Part shown: positions 28,442-35,802 of the stretch, piece by piece | Layout of the letters: each line of letters begins with the position of its first letter | Position numbering within the stretch: position 1 is the stretch's first letter | Source: Pseudomonadota bacterium | GTDB lineage: Bacteria > Bdellovibrionota_C > UBA2361 > SZUA-149 > DAOLCO01 | Length of the DNA stretch: 64,000 nt | Reading direction: 5' to 3' | NCBI GenBank assembly: GCA_027487795.1 | Contig: JAIYCX010000031.1 | Location: 1 to 64,000 of the forward strand | The notes under the pieces: generated by a model | What the model was told of the DNA's origin: nothing | Database searches by the model: none | Seen by the model: only the letters and a program-made list of their open reading frames with translations | Program-made: the position numbers and the translations under genes

Positions 28442-29041
28442 ATGACCCAAGAGAAAGTTTTAATTTTTGATGTTGGAAGAGTTCTAGTGAACTTTTCCTT
28501 TGACCCCTTTGAAAAATTTTTAATTAAAAACGGCGCTGCAATCTCTACTAGAGATGAATTCTACGAAGCTACTTCTCTTTTTAAATATGAGTCTGGAGAA
28601 ATTACTTCTGAAGAATTTGTTCAATCAGTAAAAACCCTTCTTACTTCAGAAGTAGACTCCGCTACCATTATTAAAGAATGGCAAAATATTTTTAACCCTA
28701 TTCATGAGATGATTGAATTTTGTAAAATCTGCGGAGAAACTACAAACACTTTCATACTTAGTAATACTAATGAGCTACATTGGGAACATTTAGATCGAGA
28801 GTACAAAGTAAATTCTCTGACAAAAAATGCCTATACAAGTCACAAATTAGGCGTAATGAAGCCCCATAAAGAAATCTACCGCCTAGTAGAAAATAGCATC
28901 GGCATAGACTCACCAGATATATTATTTATTGATGATCTCGTAGAAAATATAGAAGCTGCAAAAAGTATTGGCTGGAATACTATTTTGCATAAAAATTTTT
29001 TAGAAACGAAAAAAATTGTTACGGACTTTATTAAGGTATAA
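28442..29041 (+). CDS. HAD-IA family hydrolase (YihX-like)
   Basis: A 199-aa haloacid dehalogenase superfamily phosphatase. Motif I is FDVGRVLVNF (nucleophile Asp; Gly replaces the second Asp, as is usual in the YihX/epoxide-hydrolase-N-like branch). Motif II is ILSNTNE, the motif III lysine is in KLGVMKPHKEIY, and motif IV is LFIDDLVENIEAAKSIG. The substrate may be a sugar or nucleotide phosphate, but cannot be assigned. It starts 3 nt after topA, and its TAA overlaps the selD ATG (TAATG), so the three genes are probably cotranscribed. Confidence 0.85.
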   Translation: MTQEKVLIFDVGRVLVNFSFDPFEKFLIKNGAAISTRDEFYEATSLFKYESGEITSEEFVQSVKTLLTSEVDSATIIKEWQNIFNPIHEMIEFCKICGETTNTFILSNTNELHWEHLDREYKVNSLTKNAYTSHKLGVMKPHKEIYRLVENSIGIDSPDILFIDDLVENIEAAKSIGWNTILHKNFLETKKIVTDFIKV

Positions 29042-30078
29042 TGGACTCATCTAAAGAAATTAAACTTACTGAATATAGTAGTGGTGCAGGCTGTGGTTGT
29101 AAAATATCTCCAAAAGTTCTGGAATCCATACTTCAAAATAACAAGACCACAATAAAAGACTCTAAATTAATTGTCGGAAACGAAACCAAAGATGATGCGG
29201 CTGTTTATGACATTGGTGGAGATAGAGGAATCGTCAGCACTACAGATTTTTTCATGCCCATAGTAGACGACCCCTATACTTTTGGGAAAATTGCTTCAAT
29301 CAATGCCATAAGCGATGTTTACGCCATGGGCGGAAAACCTTTAATGGCAATTTCAATTCTAGGCTGGCCAATAAACAAAATTTCAGCAGAGCATGCAAAT
29401 CAAGTAATATGCGGCGCAAGAGATGCCTGCCAGCAAGCAGGAATTGCACTTGCTGGCGGACATAGTATCGACAGCCCTGAACCAATCTTTGGACTCTCCG
29501 TTACGGGAGAAGTAAGTCTTCCGCACATAAAAAAGAACTCAGGAGCAAAAGCGAACTCTAGTCTTTTTCTTACTAAACCTCTTGGTGTCGGCATACTGGC
29601 TACTGCAAAGAAGAAAAATTCAGTTTCCATTGAAGATTACAATACTGCAATAAATTCAATGTTAAAACTAAATAGCATTGGCCATGCTTACGGCGAATTA
29701 AATTACGTAAACAGCATTACCGATGTAACAGGCTTCGGTCTCTTAGGTCATCTACTAGAAGTACTTGAAGCAAGTAATCTTAATGCACACATTCATTTCG
29801 ATAAAATTCCCCTACTATGCGATCTAAAAAAATACATAGATGCGGGTACTATTCCTGGCGGGACGAATAGGAACTGGGATAGTTATGGTGATAAGATTTC
29901 TGAAATATCTAGTTATCAAAGAGCGATATTAGCTGATCCGCAAACAAGTGGTGGGCTGTTAGTATCAGTTGATCAGGGAAGTGAAGATAAATTTCTTGCT
30001 GCTTCTAAGGATGTTAGTCCGGTGTTTATTGGGAATACCGTGATAGCAGATTCAGAAATTAGGGTTAAGATATTATAA
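29041..30078 (+). CDS. selD: Selenide, water dikinase
   Basis: A 345-aa enzyme making selenophosphate from ATP and selenide. The N-terminal loop SGAGCGCKIS carries the catalytic Cys (not selenocysteine) and Lys; DDAAVYDI, STTDFFMPIVDDPYTFG and ITDVTGFGLLGHLLE are conserved ATP- and metal-binding blocks. The product feeds SelA/SelB selenoprotein synthesis or SelU-made 2-selenouridine in tRNA; none of these genes is in the window. It is translationally coupled to the HAD gene. Palindromic repeat copy B starts 12 bp after its stop. Confidence 0.96.
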   Translation: MDSSKEIKLTEYSSGAGCGCKISPKVLESILQNNKTTIKDSKLIVGNETKDDAAVYDIGGDRGIVSTTDFFMPIVDDPYTFGKIASINAISDVYAMGGKPLMAISILGWPINKISAEHANQVICGARDACQQAGIALAGGHSIDSPEPIFGLSVTGEVSLPHIKKNSGAKANSSLFLTKPLGVGILATAKKKNSVSIEDYNTAINSMLKLNSIGHAYGELNYVNSITDVTGFGLLGHLLEVLEASNLNAHIHFDKIPLLCDLKKYIDAGTIPGGTNRNWDSYGDKISEISSYQRAILADPQTSGGLLVSVDQGSEDKFLAASKDVSPVFIGNTVIADSEIRVKIL

Positions 30079-30090
30079 TATAAATCTATC

Positions 30091-30254
30091 CCCCTCCCCA
30101 GAGGTATTAGATCAAAGCTCTTCTTGTGTCGAACTGAAGCCACCGCTCGTTTCGGAACTTCCCTTGCAGAGCAAGGCAATTTCCGAAATCGAGCCCGCGC
30201 AACACCCACCCCTCGCCATCTGCAAAGAGCTTCGATCTAATACCTCTTGCCCCA
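30091..30254. repeat. Intergenic palindromic repeat, copy B
   Basis: Terminal arms 30101-30122 (GAGGTATTAGATCAAAGCTC...) and 30225-30246 pair over 22 bp with one mismatch. An inner hairpin pairs CTCGTTTCGGAA with TTCCGAAATCGAG (about 30146-30194). It aligns with copy A (1806-1998) in reverse orientation and shares the TTGCAGAGCAA / AATTTCC / CTGCAAA blocks with copy C (223-387). It lies just 3' of selD and may terminate that operon. No coding sequence is supported inside it. Confidence 0.75.
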
Positions 30255-30359
30255 CCGCTAATCATGATTAATAATACGTTTAACATCATTTAATTATGAA
30301 CTAAAAAAATTAAAATAGATTTGAATAAAATTAACAAATCATCTTAAATTACTTCTGCC

Positions 30360-30722
30360 ATGAAATGCCCAATCTGCAAGGATAAAGTACTTATATCAAA
30401 AACTATTGAAGATATAGATTTAGATATTTGCGAATACTGTTCTGGTTATTGGTTTGATACTGGTGAAATTGAATATTATAAAGCTAACGTAAAAGGACTA
30501 TTCAACCCTAAAGTTCCGAAGATAGAGGGCTTTATAGCTGCTTCAAATACGAATCCTCAGTTTTGTCCTAAGTGCGAACAATCGACATTACAGCTTGGCT
30601 CAGTTGGAACAAATTCTATCTATAAATGTTCACAATGTGCTGGTCATTTTTATGACATGCAGAATATATCTAATATTAGCTTAGATGATATATTACTACT
30701 TGTCCTAACATCCATAGCTTAA
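30360..30722 (+). CDS. Double zinc-ribbon protein (TFIIB-type)
   Basis: A 120-aa soluble protein with two zinc ribbons. The first is CPIC...CEYCSGYWFDTGE at about 3-38, matching the zf-TFIIB family pattern CxxC-x(n)-CxxCxGxWFDxGE. The second, CPKC...CSQCAGHFYD, is at about 66-97. Such proteins are widespread and mostly uncharacterised. It is followed after 28 bp by two other small genes on the same strand (30751 and 30979), suggesting an operon. The role is unknown; metal binding is inferred from the cysteine pairs. Confidence 0.78.
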   Translation: MKCPICKDKVLISKTIEDIDLDICEYCSGYWFDTGEIEYYKANVKGLFNPKVPKIEGFIAASNTNPQFCPKCEQSTLQLGSVGTNSIYKCSQCAGHFYDMQNISNISLDDILLLVLTSIA

Positions 30723-30750
30723 CAACATTTATCAAAACAAACCTAAATAT

Positions 30751-30975
30751 ATGACCTCAACTAAAGACAAATTAACTCCCTATCAATGTTGCTGGTGCCA
30801 AGAAAAAATTTTATGGTCTGAAATTTTAATTTTAAAGTTACAAAAACCCACAACACCAATAACTAGCAAAACACCTCAGTTTCAAGAACAAAATCTATAT
30901 TGTCATATAAAATGCATTTCGGAGAAACTCAGTGCAGACGTTCCTTTATTATTTAGACAAGATAGTATTGAATAA
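30751..30975 (+). CDS. Small CxxC/HxxxC protein, unknown
   Basis: A 74-aa protein with CCWCQEK near residue 13-19 and CHIKC near 51-55. The spacing CxxC...CHxxC resembles a treble-clef or PARP-type zinc site and would bind one zinc ion. No membrane segment or signal peptide. It lies 3 nt upstream of the next small gene, so coexpression is likely. No family recognised. Confidence 0.55.
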   Translation: MTSTKDKLTPYQCCWCQEKILWSEILILKLQKPTTPITSKTPQFQEQNLYCHIKCISEKLSADVPLLFRQDSIE

Positions 30976-30978
30976 AAA

Positions 30979-31281
30979 ATGTATATTTTAATTTCTTTGC
31001 TTATTATATTTTTCCTCTTCAAACTAGCGAATCGCAGCACTAGTAAAAATCCCAGAGAAATGACTTTGGAAGTACTTACAAAAACTGTCGAGTCATTCTT
31101 AAATAACCAAGACAGGCCATATGACTGGGATGATTTTCTTACATTTCCTATATCTGATAGCAAAATGAATGCCTTCAGAATTGAATGTATAAAAATAGAT
31201 GATTTGACCGAGCCTGGAAAAGAGAAAATTAGAAAATTGCTGGAAAACTTAATCGAAGAATTTAGCAAAACCAACAAATAA
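30979..31281 (+). CDS. Small membrane-anchored protein, unknown
   Basis: A 100-aa protein with an N-terminal hydrophobic helix (MYILISLLIIFFLFKLA, residues 1-17) followed by a charged cytoplasmic or periplasmic domain (EVLTKTVESFLNNQ, YDWDDFLTFPISDSKMNAFR, KEKIRKLLENLIEEF). The YDWDDFLTFPI block looks like a conserved core, but I cannot name the family. It is the third member of the 30360-31281 cluster. Confidence 0.6.
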   Translation: MYILISLLIIFFLFKLANRSTSKNPREMTLEVLTKTVESFLNNQDRPYDWDDFLTFPISDSKMNAFRIECIKIDDLTEPGKEKIRKLLENLIEEFSKTNK

Positions 31282-31369
31282 ACTCATAAATTCACGGTTA
31301 ATGATGAAATAACTATTTCTTCACTAACCTACTCTAATCATTAAACTCCCCCCCTTAACGACCCACCCT

Positions 31370-31451
31370 AAGTATCAAAAATCATACAGCTTGTATGTTT
31401 TTTGATACTTAAAAACAGCATCCTTGTATGATTTTTGGCATTTAATATAAT
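31370..31451 (+). promoter_or_regulatory. Promoter of DUF4143 ATPase with operator-like palindromes
   Basis: A 19-bp inverted repeat (31370-31388 and 31392-31410, loop GCT, one mismatch) is followed by a third half-site TGTATGATTTTTG at 31425-31437, which is an exact complement of the left arm's CAAAAATCATACA. A promoter fits: TTGTAT at 31424-31429, a 16-nt spacer, TATAAT at 31446-31451. The third half-site overlaps the -35 box, as expected for a repressor site. The leader would be about 33 nt. Confidence 0.6.
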
Positions 31452-31490
31452 AGGCAGAAATTAATTATTCCCCAAATAGACAATTAATAT

Positions 31491-32801
31491 ATGTTTTATC
31501 GGAGCGTTCAAGAAGAACTAAAAAAATGGAAGGATAATCCTGAAAGAAAACCTCTAATAATAAATGGGGCAAGGCAAGTTGGAAAAAGTACGGCTTTAAA
31601 ACAATTTGGATTAGAAAACTTTCCTAAAGTTCATTATTTTAATTTTGAAATTGAATCTAACCTTAGAAATCTATTTGAAACATCACTCAGTCCAGCTTCT
31701 ATTCTAAAAGGATTAATGATTGAGAAAGATATAAAAATTGATCATCAACACGACTTAATTATTTTTGACGAAATTCAAAGCTGCCCTAAAGCATTACATA
31801 GCTTAAAATATTTTCAAGAAGATAATTTTAAAACAAATATCTGCGCTGCGGGATCTTTACTTGGAATTCATTTATCTAGCGAATCTTATCCAGTAGGCAA
31901 GGTCGATGAGATAAATATGTTTCCATTATCCTTCAAAGAATTTTTACTCGCCTTAAAATTAAATCTTTTGGCCGAAGAATTAGATAAAGAAATTACTCCT
32001 CATATACACGGCAAATTTTGGGAAATTTGGAAACTATATCTTGTTGTTGGAGGACTACCTGAAGTTGTCTCTACATATGTTAGCTACAAAGATAATATTT
32101 TTGAGGCACTAACAAATGTTCGTGAAAAACAAAAACTTCTAATAAATGAATATATCAGAGATATGGCTAAGCATTCAGGTAAAATAAATGCTCTTCATCT
32201 TGAAAGAGTATTTAGGGAGATACCTGTTCAACTAGCTAAAAATCAGGATGATTCTGTTAAAAGATTTAGATTTTCTGGTGTACTTCCTAGTGTTTCTCAA
32301 TATGCTAGATTTGCATCTGTTTTTGACTGGCTAAATGGGGCTGGACTCATTTTCAAAGTTCCAATTGTTGATCGAGTTGAAGTTCCAATAATACAGCACA
32401 TCCAAGAAAGTAAATTTAAGGCCTACATTTTTGACGTAGGAATTTTGTCCGCTCTAATAGACATTCCACCGAAAATACTATTAGACTTCGATTTTCACAC
32501 ATACAAAGGTTACATAGCTGAAAACTATGTTCTACAAGAAATGAAGTGCAGTGGAGTAGATAAAGTTTATGGATGGCAGGGTACAAATGCTGAAATAGAA
32601 TTTTTAGTTTCTAGCTTCTCTGGAATCATTCCTATTGAAGTAAAGGCTGGTAGCGTAAAAAAAGCAAAAAGTTTTGCTTCGTATATTAAAAAATACTCCC
32701 CTGAAAAAGGATTTATATTTGGAGCGACCATACCAAGACAAGATGGTATAGTCTTTAGAGAACCGATTTATCGAGCAGGGATTACTCTAAAAAATAAATA
32801 G
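31491..32801 (+). CDS. AAA ATPase with DUF4143 domain
   Basis: A 436-aa protein of the AAA_14/DUF4143 family. Walker A is GARQVGKSTALKQF (about residue 25-38), Walker B is LIIFDEIQSCPKAL (about 89-102), then arginine-finger-like and lid regions, and a C-terminal DUF4143 domain with an archaeal-Holliday-junction-resolvase-like end (GWQGTNAEIEFLV...PIEVKAGSVKKAKS) that resembles the restriction-like E...ExK core. The family is common, often in many copies, and of unknown function. The gene is single and has its own palindromic control region. Confidence 0.88.
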   Translation: MFYRSVQEELKKWKDNPERKPLIINGARQVGKSTALKQFGLENFPKVHYFNFEIESNLRNLFETSLSPASILKGLMIEKDIKIDHQHDLIIFDEIQSCPKALHSLKYFQEDNFKTNICAAGSLLGIHLSSESYPVGKVDEINMFPLSFKEFLLALKLNLLAEELDKEITPHIHGKFWEIWKLYLVVGGLPEVVSTYVSYKDNIFEALTNVREKQKLLINEYIRDMAKHSGKINALHLERVFREIPVQLAKNQDDSVKRFRFSGVLPSVSQYARFASVFDWLNGAGLIFKVPIVDRVEVPIIQHIQESKFKAYIFDVGILSALIDIPPKILLDFDFHTYKGYIAENYVLQEMKCSGVDKVYGWQGTNAEIEFLVSSFSGIIPIEVKAGSVKKAKSFASYIKKYSPEKGFIFGATIPRQDGIVFREPIYRAGITLKNK

Positions 32802-32809
32802 TAAATATA

Positions 32810-33841
32810 TTAACTTCCCTTAAGCACCTGGGCAGCAACGGGAAAGGCGAATCCATTTTTTCCATCGGCAGATAATTTTCCACTAATCCCTTGAAAATCT
32901 TTAACAGTACGAAAATAATTAAGCACATCCCCACTCTTAACTGCATTTGAAAGTAAACCTAAACTATCATAAGCATAGAGAGCGAAAGTAGATAGCTCTA
33001 AGGGATCTACTCCGTATTTATTTTTATAAGTTGCTAAGAATGGCCCAGCACTCTCTTCCGTTCCAGAGACAAACCAAGCACCCAAAAGTGCGCCATTTGA
33101 ATTCTTAATTTCTTCTCTACGATATTGTTGAATGCCGCCAAAAAAATCACCCTTATAGCCTAGCTCACGAAGTCTTCTAGCAAGAATTCCACCTTGTGGT
33201 GGAAAAGTTGAAAGAAAAACAGCATCTGGATTGCTTGCTTTAATTTTAACGGCAATATCCTTAACTACCAATAAATCATCTGGATTAATCTCTATTGAAT
33301 TAGTGATTTCAAATTCATTCGATTCTTCAAAAATCTTCTTTTGTAATAGACAAGAATCTTGAATTGTTGAAACTATCGCTACCTTCTTATAAAGTTTTTC
33401 TTTTGCTACTTTAATATTTATCGCTGTTAAATCCTCTAAAGCAGGAGCAAAAAGAAAGGATTGTGTCATATTATGAACGACTGATCTATTCACATTTAAA
33501 GATAAAAAAGGAATCCCCGCTTTAGCAATTACATCCTTTACTGCCATTCCTTGATTTGTTCCCATAACAATAATGAAGTGAACTTTATCTTGGTTTATAA
33601 ACTTCTGAATTATTGATAAAGTATTTGCAGGCTTAAATCCATCATCTTCTACAATAATTTTAAATTTATCTTTTTCTGAAAGTTCTTCATTTGCAAGAAG
33701 AATAGAGTTCTTTATAGACTCACCAACAAAACTACTAGTTCCAGTAAGAGGCACAGAAACTCCTACTACTTTCACTTTATCGGCTGCTGACGCTAGTGAG
33801 GAAACAAAACAGATAAATAAAAAAAGAAAAACTTTACGCAT
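32810..33841 (-). CDS. Periplasmic substrate-binding protein (Leu/Ile/Val type)
   Basis: A 343-aa protein with a signal peptide (MRKVFLFLFICFVSSLASAA) followed by KVVGVSVPLTGTSSFVGES, the opening typical of branched-chain amino acid or amide ABC receptor proteins (Peripl_BP_6). The usual permease and ATPase genes are absent, so it is an orphan or works with a distant system. Upstream, 23 bp away, is the decayed DUF4340 fragment. The ligand is unknown. Confidence 0.85.
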   Translation of the reverse strand: MRKVFLFLFICFVSSLASAADKVKVVGVSVPLTGTSSFVGESIKNSILLANEELSEKDKFKIIVEDDGFKPANTLSIIQKFINQDKVHFIIVMGTNQGMAVKDVIAKAGIPFLSLNVNRSVVHNMTQSFLFAPALEDLTAINIKVAKEKLYKKVAIVSTIQDSCLLQKKIFEESNEFEITNSIEINPDDLLVVKDIAVKIKASNPDAVFLSTFPPQGGILARRLRELGYKGDFFGGIQQYRREEIKNSNGALLGAWFVSGTEESAGPFLATYKNKYGVDPLELSTFALYAYDSLGLLSNAVKSGDVLNYFRTVKDFQGISGKLSADGKNGFAFPVAAQVLKGS

Positions 33842-33864
33842 TATATGCCACAGTTAAAAAATAA

Positions 33865-34185
33865 TTAATTAGCGCTAACTCTATCTTCTACCGCCACTAC
33901 ATCCTTTAACAAACTACTTCTAGTCTTGTTAAATCTAGAGAAAACAAATTTAGGGATTTGATATTTCCATTCAGAGAATTCATTACTTAACTTTTCTGCT
34001 TCCTCTTGTAAAGATTTAATAATCCTTGGCTTCTTAAGCGGATCTGTTTTACCCTATAACTCTTTTGTTTCTTTTGCTATAGCCTCTTCAGCTATTTGAT
34101 CAATGTATAGAACAGAAATATTAACATAAGACTTATCTCCTTTTTCCACACCGGGAGCTCTTAAGTTTAAGTACCAGTCTCTTAT
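33865..34185 (-). pseudogene. Decayed 3' copy of the DUF4340 gene
   Basis: Translating the minus strand gives GDKSYVNISVLYIDQIAEE..., then TKEL, an in-frame TAG at 34054-34056, GKTDPLKKPRIIKSLQEEAE..., WKYQIPKFVFSRFNKTR, and a stop at 33865-33867. This matches the C-terminal end of the intact DUF4340 protein at 34636 (SYITVSVEYNDSLADE; TKELEGKTVDPKKPKILK; WKYEVPKYVYSRFSKNR) across the whole stretch. A second in-frame stop occurs at 34186-34188, and similarity may continue upstream in another frame, implying a frameshift. It is the remnant of a tandem duplication. Confidence 0.85.
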
Positions 34186-34294
34186 CTAAACCTACTTCTC
34201 TAGTAATTCAATTATCTTACACATGAAAAGACCCTTAAGTATCATTTGCATATAAACTCACTATTCTCATTGCAAAACTACTAGAAAAAGGAAC

Positions 34295-34323
34295 TTGACG
34301 TCTATTAGACATATACACACAAT
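34295..34323 (+). promoter_or_regulatory. Candidate sigma70 promoter of a mini-transcript
   Basis: TTGACG at 34295-34300, a 17-nt spacer, and CACAAT at 34318-34323. Transcription would begin near 34330 and run to the strong terminator ending at 34419, giving a transcript of roughly 90 nt. Confidence 0.4.
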
Positions 34324-34331
34324 CGACGCAT

Positions 34332-34409
34332 ATGAAGAAGATACAAATTAAACTTCCAGATCCACTTTATCAAGACATAAGGTTCTTTGCTTGCCTAGCA
34401 GGATGCTAG
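34332..34409 (+). CDS. Possible 25-aa peptide or truncated RHH-like start
   Basis: An ATG directly after the promoter opens 25 codons (MKKIQIKLPDPLYQDIRFFA...) ending with a TAG inside the terminator hairpin. The first part resembles the start of ribbon-helix-helix antitoxin/repressor proteins (a short beta strand, then a helix), but the protein is cut short. It may be a gene remnant, a leader peptide or an accidental ORF within a small RNA. There is no good ribosome binding site. Confidence 0.25.
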   Translation: MKKIQIKLPDPLYQDIRFFACLAGC

Positions 34410-34419
34410 GCATTTTTTT
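34392..34419 (+). terminator. Rho-independent terminator
   Basis: TGCCTAGCA pairs perfectly with TGCTAGGCA around a GGA loop (34392-34412), and seven T residues follow (34413-34419). It is one of the clearest intrinsic terminators in the window and reads on the plus strand, while every neighbouring gene is on the minus strand. Confidence 0.85.
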
Positions 34420-34438
34420 GATCAAAGTAGAAAAAAAC

Positions 34439-34555
34439 TTAGTCCTTATTCAACTTACTAGCCTGCTTCTTTTCCTGCTTAGCGGCCTTCTTTTCCTTAG
34501 CAGTTTTTTGCGGTGCTTTCTTTACATTCTTCTTTGCGTCATGTGATTTAGCCAT
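34439..34555 (-). CDS. 38-aa lysine-rich basic protein
   Basis: The frame starts MAKSHDAKKNVKKAPQKTAK and continues as almost pure Lys/Ala/Gln/Glu to a TAA at 34439-34441. AGGAG stands five bases before the ATG, a good ribosome binding site. Sequences of the type MAKSxDxKKxVKKxPxKTxKEKKAAK occur as small free-standing proteins in several proteobacteria, though their function is not established. The composition suggests nucleic-acid binding or a disordered peptide. It lies 80 bp downstream of the DUF4340 gene. Confidence 0.65.
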   Translation of the reverse strand: MAKSHDAKKNVKKAPQKTAKEKKAAKQEKKQASKLNKD

Positions 34556-34635
34556 GAATACTCCTGATTATTTTTAAACCAGTGAGTCACAATAAAGAAT
34601 ATTTTACTATTTAAATCTCTTACTAACTAAATAAT

Positions 34636-35790
34636 CTACTTTGCAGCTGGAGTCACAATGTCTTTAAAAAGATTATCTCTATTCTTTGAGAATCTAGAGT
34701 ATACATACTTCGGGACTTCATACTTCCATTTTACGTAGCCTGCCTGTAGTTTTTCAGCTTCTTCTTTTGATGATTTTAATATCTTAGGCTTTTTAGGGTC
34801 TACTGTTTTTCCTTCCAACTCTTTAGTTTCTACAGCAATTGCCTCATCTGCTAGAGAATCGTTATATTCTACCGAAACAGTAATATAGGACTTCTCTCCC
34901 TTATCACCGCCAGTTATTTTATAAACTAGACCATTAACTAATTCATAAGTTAACAAAGGTAAAAATTTCATATCACTAAGCTCTGGACTATCTGTATTTG
35001 AAGGAAAAACATTTTCTAATTTTAAATCTTCCAACCCTGAAGTTATTTGATCAAATACTAATTTATCTATTTCTTTATTCGCTGGTGCTTTTTCTTTTAA
35101 ACTGAATTCAGGCTTTCCTTCCGCTGTTAAAGCAGAAGTTCTTAATATTCCGTATGAAGAATCAACAGCAGCCCTTGCAGCCGTTACTTTATAAACCATG
35201 CTGCTAGGTATTGATAATATTTCAGTATCTAGCCATGCAGATGCTGTAGTCTGTGCATTAATAGGTAAAGCTAATAAATAAGACTTACCAGTTGATTTCT
35301 TTCTAACGTACTGCCCACTAAGAGCTAATGTTTCTTCTACTGTAGTATTTTTCCTATTCCTTAAACCGCCTAAATACAACTGTTCAACCTCTTCACCATT
35401 CTGACCAAAGAGTGTGATAATACCTTGTCCAGCAGATTTAGAATCATCAGTTAAACCAAGTCTAGATAATCCAGCATCAGTTAAATCAACCGACTGCGAG
35501 CCTGATAAATCCATTAGTTTAAACATTAACCCATTAACCGAAGACGAACTTGCTGGATAAGAAGATTGACTAGCAACTACCCATTTATTTATTGCCTGAC
35601 TGCTCTTATCTAAGCTTAGTTCTAACTTAACACCTTCCTTCTCTAGTACTAGCTTTGATAGCTTAGACCATTCTACATTTGGCAGAACCGGTGCTGACTT
35701 AATATTCTTATTTGATTCTTGTGAGAGAAAATAAACCCCCAAAAGTACAATAGAAACAACAACTAAGCTTGATAAAAGTTTTTTATTCAT
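34636..35790 (-). CDS. DUF4340 domain protein
   Basis: A 384-aa protein with one N-terminal membrane helix (LLSSLVVVSIVLLGVYFL, about 4-21) and a periplasmic DUF4340 body (W-x-x-L-S-K-L-V-L-type start, DLSGSQSVDL, LYLGGLRNRKN, AWLDTEILSIPSS). DUF4340 proteins are regularly encoded after GldG-like genes and are thought to be part of the same ABC system. It is the last gene of the four-gene operon, 12 bp after the gldG-like gene. A broken copy of its 3' end lies downstream at 33865-34185. Confidence 0.85.
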   Translation of the reverse strand: MNKKLLSSLVVVSIVLLGVYFLSQESNKNIKSAPVLPNVEWSKLSKLVLEKEGVKLELSLDKSSQAINKWVVASQSSYPASSSSVNGLMFKLMDLSGSQSVDLTDAGLSRLGLTDDSKSAGQGIITLFGQNGEEVEQLYLGGLRNRKNTTVEETLALSGQYVRKKSTGKSYLLALPINAQTTASAWLDTEILSIPSSMVYKVTAARAAVDSSYGILRTSALTAEGKPEFSLKEKAPANKEIDKLVFDQITSGLEDLKLENVFPSNTDSPELSDMKFLPLLTYELVNGLVYKITGGDKGEKSYITVSVEYNDSLADEAIAVETKELEGKTVDPKKPKILKSSKEEAEKLQAGYVKWKYEVPKYVYSRFSKNRDNLFKDIVTPAAK

Positions 35791-35802
35791 AATTAATTAC
35801 TA

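Noticed and set aside
29973-30289. Minus-strand ORFs of 78 and 60 aa
   Set aside because: They cover repeat copy B and the antisense end of selD. Their resemblance to the ORF at 1829 only reflects the shared repeat.
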